A stretch of 64,000 nucleotides of DNA. It comes from CAYRXM01 sp964428175. GTDB lineage: Bacteria; Chloroflexota; Anaerolineae; JAFGEY01. The position numbers and the translations under genes are program-made. Numbering within the stretch: the first letter of the stretch is position 1; each line of letters starts with the position of its first letter. Positions 16,827 to 24,889 of the stretch are shown piece after piece. Where the stretch lies: assembly GCA_964428175.1 (NCBI GenBank), contig CAYRXM010000004.1, forward strand, positions 1 to 64,000. The letters run 5' to 3'. The notes below the pieces were generated by a model that was given only the letters and a program-made list of their open reading frames with translations, ran no database searches and had not been told where the DNA came from.

Positions 16827-17906
16827 CTACATCGCCTCTGTTGTGGCGTCTGTGTTTCCAACGAGATCGATGACCTTGTGCTTGCGGGGTGCGGCGCACG
16901 ATTCTCGCTCGACAAGGTTGCAGCGCACAGTGATGGTGGAGCAATAGAGACTGTTGTTCTCGATCTGCCGCAGCAAAAGCTCGGCAGCGAGATAACCCAC
17001 CTCCGTATGAGGAAAGGACACGGTGGTCAGGGCCGGACGCAAATCCGATGTCTCGGCGATGTCATCCAGGCCGATGACGGATACATCCTCCGGCACACGA
17101 ACGCCCATTGCCAGCAAGCCGCGCACTGCGGCGGCGCCGTTTGTATCCTGGACGGCAAAGATGGCCGTCACATCGGGACGCCGCTTGATCAGCGTTTGAG
17201 CAGCCTCGAACCCATCCCGGCCCACTATAATCAGTTCCTCGTCCACCTGGCTGTTGACCATCAACACGGCCTGGCGATAGCACTCGATTCGCCACTGAAA
17301 CCAATCGTGTTGGCGGTCGGCCTCCGAGGCGAGAAAGGCAATTTTGCGATGGCCCAGCGCGATCAGGTGTTCCAGCGCAATGCAGGCCTGCTGGCGGTGA
17401 TCCTGGCTCACCGTGCTGATCGACAAATCCGGCCAGTTGCGGCTGAGCACGACCATGGGGATGCCCCGCCCCAGGAATTGTTGCAGCAGCCGTCCATCGC
17501 GGCGCGCGCCTCGACCCATGACGATCGCGCCATCGGCGGCAATGTGGCCATTGCTCAGCAGATGATAGCCCAACTGCTGGTGACTCTCGTCATAGTCGGT
17601 GATAAAAGTCAGGTTGACGTTCTTGTCTTGGACAAAAGATTGGATGCCCGTGATATAGTCAACAAAGATAGAGTCAGTGTGGGGTTCGGCTTCGCGCCAC
17701 TCATAGTGTACAACCACAATTGACTTTTTGTGGCTTAAAGTCCGTGGTGAGCGGCGACGGGGCAGCTGGTAGCCAAGCTCATCCGCTGCGGCAAGCACAG
17801 TCTCGCGCAGTTCAGCAGAGACACTCGGTTTGTTGTTTAGTACCAGCGAAACTGTGCTCTTGGAGACGCCAGCTCGCTCGGCAACATCAGATATGGTGGG
17901 CGACAT
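16827..17906 (-). CDS. LacI family transcriptional regulator
   Basis: Predicted sugar-responsive repressor, 359 aa. The N-terminal helix-turn-helix and hinge helix are clear (TISDVAERAGVSKSTVSLVLNNKPSVSAELRETVLAAADELGYQLP). The periplasmic-binding-protein-like core has the family motifs ADGAIVMG, HLIALGHRKIAFLA, FAVQDTNGAAAVRGLLAMGVRVPEDVSVIGLDD and LTTVSFPHTEVG. The ATG at 17906 follows AAAGGA. It is divergent from the Gfo/Idh gene, and the shared control region carries two GTTCGAAC sites. Likely targets are itself, the downstream ABC genes and possibly the oxidoreductase. Confidence 0.93.
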   Translation of the reverse strand: MSPTISDVAERAGVSKSTVSLVLNNKPSVSAELRETVLAAADELGYQLPRRRSPRTLSHKKSIVVVHYEWREAEPHTDSIFVDYITGIQSFVQDKNVNLTFITDYDESHQQLGYHLLSNGHIAADGAIVMGRGARRDGRLLQQFLGRGIPMVVLSRNWPDLSISTVSQDHRQQACIALEHLIALGHRKIAFLASEADRQHDWFQWRIECYRQAVLMVNSQVDEELIIVGRDGFEAAQTLIKRRPDVTAIFAVQDTNGAAAVRGLLAMGVRVPEDVSVIGLDDIAETSDLRPALTTVSFPHTEVGYLAAELLLRQIENNSLYCSTITVRCNLVERESCAAPRKHKVIDLVGNTDATTEAM

Positions 17907-17973
17907 GGCCGTTTCCTTTGTCTGGTGGACCTGTGTGTCGAACAAAAGGGGATCGAAAAACAAATTGTTGTTC

Positions 17974-18002
17974 GTTCGAACAAGTATAGCACGGGTTCGA
18001 AC
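17974..18002. promoter_or_regulatory. Twin GTTCGAAC operators of the LacI-type regulator
   Basis: The 8-bp palindrome GTTCGAAC occurs at 17974-17981 and 17995-18002, exactly 21 bp apart (two helical turns), on either side of the lacI -10 box. Confidence 0.7.
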
Positions 18003-18011
18003 GGATGTCAA
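17983..18011 (-). promoter_or_regulatory. Sigma-70 promoter of the lacI-type gene
   Basis: On the minus strand TTGACA (18011-18006), 17-nt spacer, TATACT (17988-17983). One GTTCGAAC site is in the spacer and the other lies just downstream of the -10. Confidence 0.85.
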
Positions 18012-18019
18012 ATTGGCAT

Positions 18020-18048
18020 TTGACCTTTCCCTCTATCTTGCCTATAAT
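18020..18048 (+). promoter_or_regulatory. Sigma-70 promoter of the Gfo/Idh/MocA gene
   Basis: TTGACC (18020-18025), 17-nt spacer, TATAAT (18043-18048). It is back to back with the lacI promoter; the -35 boxes are only 8 nt apart. Confidence 0.85.
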
Positions 18049-18104
18049 CCAAACATTGCAAGGCGTACACAACACATCGATCGTGTTTGAAAAGGAGAAC
18101 AGAA

Positions 18105-19349
18105 ATGAACAAGATGAGATTGGGCATGATCGGCGCCGGGTTTGTGGCCAATTTTCACGCCCGCGCGCTGACTCAGGTGCGTACCGTAGACGTGGACGGT
18201 GTGACCGCACTCAAGGGCGCTGAAGAACTGTCGGACAATGTGACCCAGATGGGCCTGGGGCTGGGCGCCGTCTATCCCAGCATCACCGAATTGTGCAAAC
18301 ACGTCGACGCGGTGGCGATATTTGCCCCCAACTTTGCTCGCATCGCCATCGTCGAAGAGATCGTCGACGCGGTCAAGCAGGGCGCTGAACTCAAGGGTGT
18401 GATCTGCGAAAAACCGCTGGGACGCAATGTCAAGGAAGCGCGCCGGCTGGTCGAACTGGTGCGCAGCGTGGGCCTGAAAACGGCCTATTTTGAAAACCAG
18501 ATTTTCATGAAGCCGATCCAGGCGCAGCTCAAGCAGCTCGCCCCGCAGCAGAAAACAATGGGCCCGCTGGCACTGACCCGCTCGGCCGAAGAACACGGCG
18601 GCCCGCACGAAGGCTGGTTCTGGGACCCCACCCGTCAGGGCGGCGGCGTTCTTTCGGACATGGGCTGCCACAGCATCGCCGTGGGCTGGTACGCGCTGAA
18701 TCCGCTCGGCACGCCGATCGACTATCTCAAGCCGGTGTCGATCCAGGCCGAAACCGCACTGCTCAAATGGGGCCTGCCCCAGTGGCGCGAAAAACTGCGC
18801 GCCAAGACCGGCGTCGATTACACCAAAACTCCCGCCGAAGACTTTACCACCGGCATTGTCACTTTTAAGAACCTCCAGACCGGCCAACTGGTCAAGGCCC
18901 AATTCACCGACTCGTGGATGTTTGAAAAGCAGGGCCTGCGCCTGTTCATGGACGGGATGGGCCCCGGCTATGCCTTCGAGATCAACACGCTGCAATCATC
19001 GCTGGCTATTTTCATCGGCGACGAGGCCGCCGAAGCCACCGCCGACGCCGAAACGGCGCTGGAAAAATCGACCGCCTCGCGCGGCCTGCTCGCCGTGCAG
19101 CATAACGAGGCCGATCTATACGGCTATGTCGATGAAAACGTCGATGCGGCACAATCGTTCATGACCGGCCTGGACGGCTACCTGCCCTGGGAATACGGGC
19201 TGGAAATCACCAAACTCTTCACCGCCGCCTACATGTCGGCGGAGCGCAGGCAAACCATCGACCTGACCGACCCCAAGGTGCAGGCCGAGCTGGAGACATT
19301 CATCCCGCTGATCCAGCAAGGACGCGGCGCAGAGATTTTATACGGCTAG
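18105..19349 (+). CDS. Gfo/Idh/MocA family NAD(P)-dependent oxidoreductase
   Basis: Predicted dehydrogenase acting on a sugar, inositol or sugar-acid derivative, 414 aa. The Rossmann fingerprint GMIGAGFVANFHARAL opens the protein, and the conserved ICEKPLGRN contains the catalytic-type Lys. GGVLSDMGCHSIAVGWYAL supplies the typical C-terminal-domain His. The protein is longer than the 330-380 aa average because of an extended C-terminal domain (EADLYGYVDENVDAAQSF...). ATG 18105 follows AAAAGGAG. Divergent transcription from the LacI gene suggests it metabolises the sugar imported by the neighbouring ABC system; this is inference. Confidence 0.9.
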   Translation: MNKMRLGMIGAGFVANFHARALTQVRTVDVDGVTALKGAEELSDNVTQMGLGLGAVYPSITELCKHVDAVAIFAPNFARIAIVEEIVDAVKQGAELKGVICEKPLGRNVKEARRLVELVRSVGLKTAYFENQIFMKPIQAQLKQLAPQQKTMGPLALTRSAEEHGGPHEGWFWDPTRQGGGVLSDMGCHSIAVGWYALNPLGTPIDYLKPVSIQAETALLKWGLPQWREKLRAKTGVDYTKTPAEDFTTGIVTFKNLQTGQLVKAQFTDSWMFEKQGLRLFMDGMGPGYAFEINTLQSSLAIFIGDEAAEATADAETALEKSTASRGLLAVQHNEADLYGYVDENVDAAQSFMTGLDGYLPWEYGLEITKLFTAAYMSAERRQTIDLTDPKVQAELETFIPLIQQGRGAEILYG

Positions 19350-19365
19350 ATTGAGTGTCGACAGA

Positions 19366-19405
19366 CCCTTCAGGTTTGAAAAACCTGAAGGGTTTTGTTG
19401 TTTTT
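19366..19405 (+). terminator. Rho-independent terminator of the Gfo/Idh gene
   Basis: 12-bp arms CCCTTCAGGTTT and AAACCTGAAGGG around GAA, followed by TTTTGTTGTTTTT. Confidence 0.9.
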
Positions 19406-19514
19406 AGGGTCTATTATCACACGGGCAAAGCGCATGGCTTGTTACCTGTGGGGCATAAAAGAAGCGATTGCCAAGATTTCACAGATCACCTGCCAAGCCG
19501 CAGAGGATGCCAAA

Positions 19515-20489
19515 ATGACCGAAATTCAACGCGCACGGGATGCACTTGGCTTCTGGACAAAGCACATCGGCCCGATCACCGGGCTGGAAGTCACACATCA
19601 AAACCGGGCCGGCGGCGAGGTGGCTGTCTGGACGGCTACTACGGAGCACGGCGAACAGTTTATTCTCAAAGATATTACGGGCAATCTGAACGCCAGACGG
19701 GTTAAAACCGAGTACGACCTGCTCCGGCATCTGCAGGCCCACGGTGTGCCCGTCGCCGTGCCCGTCCTGTCCGACGACGGGCAACCCGATGTGAAAGACC
19801 AGGAGCGGCTCTATCTCCTTTATCCCTTGCTGCCGGACGATCACAGCATTCCGCCGGCAGACATCAAGCGGGTCTATGCCAACATTGGCGCGGCAGTGGC
19901 CCGATTGCACAAGGCTCTGGCTACCTATCCGGGACAGATCGACTCCTGGACGATGAACCTGCCGCACAGGATTGTCGAGGAGGCAGTGCCCCACATCCAG
20001 GGTTTGCTGGACGGGCAAGGCGCCGAGGCTTTCCGGCAGGCAGTCGCCGCACTCAAAAACGAGATGGTGGAAGCATTGGGAAATCTACCGATGCAGTACA
20101 TTCACGGCGATTGTCACGGCGGCAACTATTTGCTCTATCGCGGCGACGTATCTGGTTTTATCGACCTCGACCATCTGCCCACGGGGCCGCGCGTCTACGA
20201 CATCGGCTACATGCTCGCCGACATGGCCAAGGCGCAGTTTTTCGACAATCATGCTCATCAAGGTTGGTTGGACAGCTTTGATTGCGTAATCGACGGGTAT
20301 CAGCGGGAAAGCAGTCTGTCCGGGCGAGAAAAGGACGCACTTTGGTTTGTCATGCTCGCCACCCAGGTGCTTTTTGTGGACTGGTTCTTCGAACACGATC
20401 AAAACGAACTGGCCCGGAAAAATCTGGAGGCATTTTACTGGATTTACCGGCATAGGGCCGAGATCACCAGCCGCATATCAGGCGTGTAG
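19515..20489 (+). CDS. APH-family phosphotransferase (homoserine kinase type II-like)
   Basis: Predicted small-molecule kinase with the aminoglycoside/choline/homoserine kinase fold, 324 aa. The catalytic loop YIHGDCHGGNYLL (H-G-D-x4-N) and the Mg-binding FIDLDHL are intact. The N-lobe Lys is likely in EQFILKDI. It ends with a helical C-lobe (WFFEHDQNELARKNLEAFYWIYRHR). The ATG at 19515 follows GAGG; longer in-frame starts would begin at or inside the upstream terminator. The substrate is not predictable; antibiotic resistance should not be assumed from the family name. Confidence 0.85.
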   Translation: MTEIQRARDALGFWTKHIGPITGLEVTHQNRAGGEVAVWTATTEHGEQFILKDITGNLNARRVKTEYDLLRHLQAHGVPVAVPVLSDDGQPDVKDQERLYLLYPLLPDDHSIPPADIKRVYANIGAAVARLHKALATYPGQIDSWTMNLPHRIVEEAVPHIQGLLDGQGAEAFRQAVAALKNEMVEALGNLPMQYIHGDCHGGNYLLYRGDVSGFIDLDHLPTGPRVYDIGYMLADMAKAQFFDNHAHQGWLDSFDCVIDGYQRESSLSGREKDALWFVMLATQVLFVDWFFEHDQNELARKNLEAFYWIYRHRAEITSRISGV

Positions 20490-20515
20490 AAATCGTCAGG
20501 CGGAAGAGGATTTAT

Positions 20516-21061
20516 ATGGAACAAAAAATCGACACCCAGCTTGCCGCATTCGTCGAGGTCACCGAGCTTTTCATCGCCAAACTGCGGCGATACACAGCAG
20601 ACGCGACCGTCGAGGAAATGCAGTGGACGCCATCCGGCATCAACAATTCGCTGGCCTGGCTCGTCCGCCACTGCGCCGACCTGCTGTGGCTCAGCTATGG
20701 TCGCCTGGCCGGGGAACGCATCCCGGCCAACCTCGGCGAATCGGGCATTGCCTGGGGTTCGGTCAAGGGCGCGACTTTTGATGAGGCCGCGCCGGAACCG
20801 GGCCTGGACGCCCAGGCACGCATGGATCACCTCGATCGGGCGTGGCAGACGCTCAAGACCTACTTGCATGATCACCCCGAATGGGAGGCGGTCGAACTGG
20901 TGGTGGAACGCCGGCGGCAAAGCGCATGGGCCTTTTTGCTGCACAACTTGAGCGATCTCGGCTACCACACCGGCCAGGCCAGCGCACTCAAAAAGTTACT
21001 CGCCGCCGAGCGGCGGAGGAGACACACGAGCCGTCAACGTGTCGACAAGACAACTCGTTAG
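20516..21061 (+). CDS. DinB-like four-helix-bundle protein
   Basis: 181-aa protein of the DinB/DUF664 superfamily, which includes thiol-dependent metalloenzymes. Likely metal-site histidines are in LVRHCADLLW and LGYHTGQASALKKLL, in the spacing expected for the bundle. RBS AGAGGA precedes the ATG by about 7 nt. It follows the kinase gene after 26 nt, so the two may be co-transcribed. No specific reaction can be assigned. Confidence 0.8.
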   Translation: MEQKIDTQLAAFVEVTELFIAKLRRYTADATVEEMQWTPSGINNSLAWLVRHCADLLWLSYGRLAGERIPANLGESGIAWGSVKGATFDEAAPEPGLDAQARMDHLDRAWQTLKTYLHDHPEWEAVELVVERRRQSAWAFLLHNLSDLGYHTGQASALKKLLAAERRRRHTSRQRVDKTTR

Positions 21062-21110
21062 TGTTGCCAACGAAGAACCTTGCGACCATTCTTTTTCAAG
21101 GAGGCAGAGC

Positions 21111-22391
21111 ATGGAACAAGTCAAATGGGTCGAGCGAGGCGACGCACCAGCAGTGCTGCCGGTCCGGCAGCGTGCCGAGATCATTCGCCGGGTTTTGGCG
21201 GAGCGCCTGGAGCACATTCTACCGGCGGCGATGCGGGAAACCGGGTTCGATATGTGGCTGATCTTGTGCCAGGAAGACGACCTGGATCCCATCTTTACAA
21301 CCATGATCCCGATGGATACCTGGTGTCCCATCCTGCAAATGCTGATTTTGTACGATCACGGCCTGGAGCGAGGTGTGGAGCGGATCAACCTGTCGATGAC
21401 CAATACCGGTCAGCTCTACGATCGCCCGTGGGCGGGCCGCCGACACGAAGAACAGTGGGCTTTGCTCCGAGAAATCATCTGCGCACGCGATCCGCAGCGG
21501 ATCGGGATCAACATCGGCTCGACGCAGTGGGCGGCCGGCGGTCTGACGCATAACCTCTACACCCAACTCCTGGCGGCGCTGCCGTCCACCTACCAGGATC
21601 GACTGGCTTCTGCAGAACCGCTGGCCACGATCTGGCTGTCTACGCTCACCGGCACGGAATTGCAGCTCTTTGAGCATGTGGCCCGCGTGGCGCATCACCT
21701 GCTGGCCGACTGCCTCAGCCGGCAGACGATCGTGCCTGGCGTGACGACAGTGCAAGACCTGGAATGGACCTACTGGCAGCGCAGCGCCGACCTGGGACTC
21801 GAATTGGCCTTCAAGCCGTTTTTCGACCTCGTGCGCTGTGATGAGAACAAGGCGCGGTTGGGCGAGGGCGACCCGGTGATCCGCCCCGGCGACCTCATTC
21901 ACTCTGACGTTGGGATTCGCTACCTGCGCCTGAACAGCGATCACCAGGAATGCGCGTACGTGCTCCGTCCCGGCGAGCGCGACGCGCCGCAGGGCCTCAA
22001 GCAGTTGATGGCCGCGGCCAACCGTTTACAGGACGTTTTTATGGCCGAATTTCGCCCCGGCTTGAGCGGAAACGAACTCTTGCACAACATCCTCGCCCGC
22101 GCGCGTGCCGCCGGGATTCCCAACCCCAAAGTGTACTCGCACTCACTCGGCCTGTTCTTGCACGAACCCGGCCCGCTGATCGGCCTGCCGTGGGAACAGG
22201 AACGCTGCGCCGGTCGCGGCGATGTGACTTTGAGGTACGGCAATTGCTTTACGATGGAGCTTTCAGTGCGCGATCGCGTCCCCGAGTGGGGCAACCAGGA
22301 GGTGACCATGAGTCTGGAACAAGACGTGGCCTTTACCGCAGACGGCTGCCGGCCCATTGATGGGCGTCAGGTCGAGCTTTACCTGATCTAG
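21111..22391 (+). CDS. M24 family metallopeptidase (Xaa-Pro aminopeptidase-like)
   Basis: Predicted pita-bread-fold protein, 426 aa, with an N-terminal creatinase-like domain (about 1-190) and a C-terminal M24 domain. Candidate metal ligands are the two Asp in HSDVGIRYLRLNSDHQ, His in SHSLGLFLHEPG, Glu in FTMELSV and Glu in NQEVTMSLEQD, giving the D-D-H-E-E order. The first segment departs from the usual G-Y-x-S-D-x-T-R form, so activity on Xaa-Pro peptides is not certain. ATG 21111 follows AAGGAGG. A strong hairpin ends the unit. Confidence 0.82.
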   Translation: MEQVKWVERGDAPAVLPVRQRAEIIRRVLAERLEHILPAAMRETGFDMWLILCQEDDLDPIFTTMIPMDTWCPILQMLILYDHGLERGVERINLSMTNTGQLYDRPWAGRRHEEQWALLREIICARDPQRIGINIGSTQWAAGGLTHNLYTQLLAALPSTYQDRLASAEPLATIWLSTLTGTELQLFEHVARVAHHLLADCLSRQTIVPGVTTVQDLEWTYWQRSADLGLELAFKPFFDLVRCDENKARLGEGDPVIRPGDLIHSDVGIRYLRLNSDHQECAYVLRPGERDAPQGLKQLMAAANRLQDVFMAEFRPGLSGNELLHNILARARAAGIPNPKVYSHSLGLFLHEPGPLIGLPWEQERCAGRGDVTLRYGNCFTMELSVRDRVPEWGNQEVTMSLEQDVAFTADGCRPIDGRQVELYLI

Positions 22392-22400
22392 CGGCCAGAC

Positions 22401-22438
22401 AACGCGGGCCGTGGCGGCAGACAGCCACGGCCCGCGTT
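22401..22438 (+). terminator. Strong hairpin after the M24 gene
   Basis: 15-bp perfect arms AACGCGGGCCGTGGC and GCCACGGCCCGCGTT with an 8-nt loop, 9 nt after the stop. It lacks a T-run but is a plausible transcript end. Confidence 0.7.
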
Positions 22439-22501
22439 GGGGTTCTCGACATATCCCATACAGGCAGCATCCCTCTTGAATATTTTCCCCCAAATTCCCT
22501 C

Positions 22502-22532
22502 TTGACTTGGAGTGCACTCCAAGTTGTATAAT
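22502..22532 (+). promoter_or_regulatory. MerR-type promoter with 19-bp spacer and palindromic operator
   Basis: TTGACT (22502-22507) and TATAAT (22527-22532) are separated by 19 bp, the overlong spacing of MerR-activated promoters. Filling it is a perfect 20-bp palindrome ACTTGGAGTGCACTCCAAGT (22505-22524). The next gene is a MerR-family regulator. Confidence 0.92.
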
Positions 22533-22578
22533 AATTGCGTCAGGTGCCTTGACAATAGATTCATCTTGAGGAGCGTTG

Positions 22579-22968
22579 ATGATGGACACCGAACTGACCG
22601 TACAACAGGTCGCCCAGATCACCGGAGTGAGCGAGCACACACTGCGCTACTATGAACGCATCGGCCTGATCTTGCCGGTCGACCGTGCCGGCAACGGACA
22701 TCGCCGTTACACGCAGGAAGACATCGAGTGGATCACCTTTGTCCGGCGGCTGCGCTCTGCCGGCATGCCGATTGCGACCGTGCAGCATTACGTCGGCTTG
22801 CAGCGGCAAGGCGGCGCAACCCTGAGCCAGCGACTGGAACTGCTCAAGGCACACCGCGACGCCGTGCGGCAGCAAATCCAGAAACTCTCGGAGCATCTGG
22901 ACTTGATCGAGCGCAAGATCGAGTATTATACCGGGCTGGAAAACCCGGATCAAGATGCCTGTCCATAA
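22579..22968 (+). CDS. MerR family transcriptional regulator
   Basis: Predicted activator that distorts its 19-bp-spaced promoter, 129 aa. The winged HTH is LTVQQVAQITGVSEHTLRYYERIGLILPVDRAGNGHRRYTQEDIEWI, followed by LRSAGMPIATVQHYV and a long dimerisation helix (ELLKAHRDAVRQQIQKLSEHLDLIERKIEYY). It resembles the aldehyde/carbonyl-responsive group (AdhR/YhdM-like), and the C-terminal NPDQDACP has a single Cys. GAGGAG (22568-22573) fits the ATG at 22579 or the one at 22582. It probably controls the hydrolase and the reductases downstream. Confidence 0.9.
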   Translation: MMDTELTVQQVAQITGVSEHTLRYYERIGLILPVDRAGNGHRRYTQEDIEWITFVRRLRSAGMPIATVQHYVGLQRQGGATLSQRLELLKAHRDAVRQQIQKLSEHLDLIERKIEYYTGLENPDQDACP

Positions 22969-22991
22969 TGAGAAATAGCAAAGGAGACGTT

Positions 22992-23840
22992 ATGTATACC
23001 GAGTTTAAATTGATCCCCGTCAGCACACGAACGGCTGCCGTCACTGAGCCAGAGTTGCGCTCGAACGCCGGGGCAGTCGCGCTCGACCATTTCATCGTCG
23101 CCATCGACCCCACAATGATCCCCTCGGCGGCCAGAACATTCCGGCAAAAGCTGGAGGGGCAATTCGGCCTGCCGGTGAAATTCCTCCTCGTCACCCACTA
23201 CCACGCCGATCATGTATTCGGCATGGCCCCCTTTGAAGATACATGCATCGTCGGATCGACCGAACTGATCGCCAACATCCTGAAGAGAAAAGACACCGAG
23301 TGGTCTCCGGAGGCCATCGCGCGATGGAAGCAAAACAATCCATCCGAGGATATGGGTTGGCTCGATGAGGTCGAGATTCTCGTCCCCACGCTGGGCTTTC
23401 GGGACAGATTGGAGATACGCGACGGCAACCAGGTCGTCGAGATTATCCACACCGGCGGGCACACGGACTGTTCTACATACACCTATGTCCCTCACGAAAG
23501 GGTGCTGTTCGCCGGCGACCTGATGTTTGCCCGCGGCTTTCCATACGCCGGCGACCCGAGTTGCGACCCCGAGCGCTGGATGGACGCTTTCAGAGAGATG
23601 CTGTCACTTGATTTTGACAAGCTCGTTCCGGGGCACGGCCCCGTGGTGGAAAGAGACGAGGTCGAAAAGCATCTGGCGTTTTTCGAGGCGCTGAGGGATG
23701 CGACCAGGGACGCGATCGCGGCCGGCAAAGGGCCTGAAGCCATCACCGTGCCCGAGTTCTACGGCCTGGACGAGCAGGATGCCTGGGTCAAAAAGGTCAC
23801 GCTGGCACACTGGCACAAATTTTACCAGGACGAGGCATAG
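22992..23840 (+). CDS. MBL-fold metallo-hydrolase
   Basis: Predicted binuclear zinc hydrolase of the metallo-beta-lactamase fold, 282 aa. The ligand motif HYHADHV (H-x-H-x-D-H), the later TGGHTDCST His, AGDLMFARGFPY with the bridging Asp, and VPGHGPVV are all present. No signal peptide is visible. ATG 22992 follows AAGGAG; an upstream in-frame ATG at 22968 lacks an equally good RBS. It sits between the MerR gene and the aldo/keto reductases, so a glyoxalase- or lactonase-like step on a reactive carbonyl product is possible, but this is inference. Confidence 0.88.
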   Translation: MYTEFKLIPVSTRTAAVTEPELRSNAGAVALDHFIVAIDPTMIPSAARTFRQKLEGQFGLPVKFLLVTHYHADHVFGMAPFEDTCIVGSTELIANILKRKDTEWSPEAIARWKQNNPSEDMGWLDEVEILVPTLGFRDRLEIRDGNQVVEIIHTGGHTDCSTYTYVPHERVLFAGDLMFARGFPYAGDPSCDPERWMDAFREMLSLDFDKLVPGHGPVVERDEVEKHLAFFEALRDATRDAIAAGKGPEAITVPEFYGLDEQDAWVKKVTLAHWHKFYQDEA

Positions 23841-23844
23841 AGCG

Positions 23845-24876
23845 ATGGACATTGTGCGATTAGGCAAGACAAATTTGCAGGTTTCCAGGGTAGGAATAGG
23901 CGGCATCCCGTTGCAGCGCCCACCCGAAGCAGAAGCGATCCGCGTGGTGCAGCGCGCGCTCGATCTGGGGATCAACTTGATCGACACGGCTCGCGGCTAC
24001 GGAGAGAGCGAAGCACGCATCGGCAAGGCGATCGCCGGACAGCGGGATCGCGTCATCATTGCCACCAAGACGTGGGTGCGCGACAAGGCCACCGCCCTGA
24101 AGCAGTTGGAAGAAAGCCTGAGACACCTGGACAGCGACTATATCGATATATGGCAGTTCCACAACGTCGGCACCCTTGAGGAATACGAACAAATACTCGG
24201 CCCCAGTGGGGCCATGGAGGCCGCCCAGGAGTCGCTGCGGGTGGGCAAGATCAGGCACATCGGCGTATCGAGCCACAGCCTGCAAGTCGCACAAACACTT
24301 GTGTCTTCCGGCTATTTTGAAATGATCCTGTTTCCCTTTAATTTTGTCAACGACGAACCGGCAAACGGGTTGGTTTCCCTGGCCCGGCAGCATGACGTCG
24401 GCTTTGTCGCCATGAAGCCCTTTGCCGGCGGCCGGCTGGCGGACGCCAACCTGGCGATCAAATATCTCTTGCAATTTGACGACGTGATACCCGTCCCCGG
24501 CATCGAGACCGTCGCCGAAATCGAAGAGATCGCCGGCATCGTGGAAGGCTCCCGGGCGCTTGCTCCTCAGGAACAACAGAGCATAGAGCAGGTTCGCGCC
24601 AAACTGGGCACGCGCTTTTGCCAGTGGTGCGGCTATTGCATGCCCGGGTGTCCTCAAGAGATAGACATCCCGGCGCTGATCAACTCGCACGTCACCTGGG
24701 ATCTCTGGCCTCACGAGCAGTGGTTCAGCCGGCAGGCCGGCGTCGCCGAGAGGGCAAAAACCTGCCTTGAATGCGGCAGCTGCGAAGACAGGTGCCCCTA
24801 CAAACTGCCCATCCGCGAGATGATGGTCGAGAGCCTGGCGTTCTATGATCGCAAGGTCGCGGAACGCAACACATAA
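23845..24876 (+). CDS. Aldo/keto reductase with two C-terminal [4Fe-4S] motifs
   Basis: Predicted NAD(P)H-dependent carbonyl reductase with a ferredoxin-like tail, 343 aa. The TIM-barrel tetrad is visible: Asp and Tyr in LIDTARGYGESE, Lys in IIATKTW and His in WQFHN. After about residue 250 come two cysteine clusters, CQWCGYCMPGCP and CLECGSCEDRCP, each C-x2-C-x2-C-x3-CP and each able to hold a [4Fe-4S] cluster. Start 23845 is 4 nt after the hydrolase stop, so translation is coupled. The tail suggests electron transfer to or from a redox partner. Confidence 0.9.
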   Translation: MDIVRLGKTNLQVSRVGIGGIPLQRPPEAEAIRVVQRALDLGINLIDTARGYGESEARIGKAIAGQRDRVIIATKTWVRDKATALKQLEESLRHLDSDYIDIWQFHNVGTLEEYEQILGPSGAMEAAQESLRVGKIRHIGVSSHSLQVAQTLVSSGYFEMILFPFNFVNDEPANGLVSLARQHDVGFVAMKPFAGGRLADANLAIKYLLQFDDVIPVPGIETVAEIEEIAGIVEGSRALAPQEQQSIEQVRAKLGTRFCQWCGYCMPGCPQEIDIPALINSHVTWDLWPHEQWFSRQAGVAERAKTCLECGSCEDRCPYKLPIREMMVESLAFYDRKVAERNT

Positions 24877-24889
24877 GGGAAAAACAAAT

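Noticed and set aside
19515..20489. Aminoglycoside resistance gene
   Set aside because: Only the general APH fold is visible; it resembles homoserine/choline kinase-type proteins as much, so no resistance claim is made.
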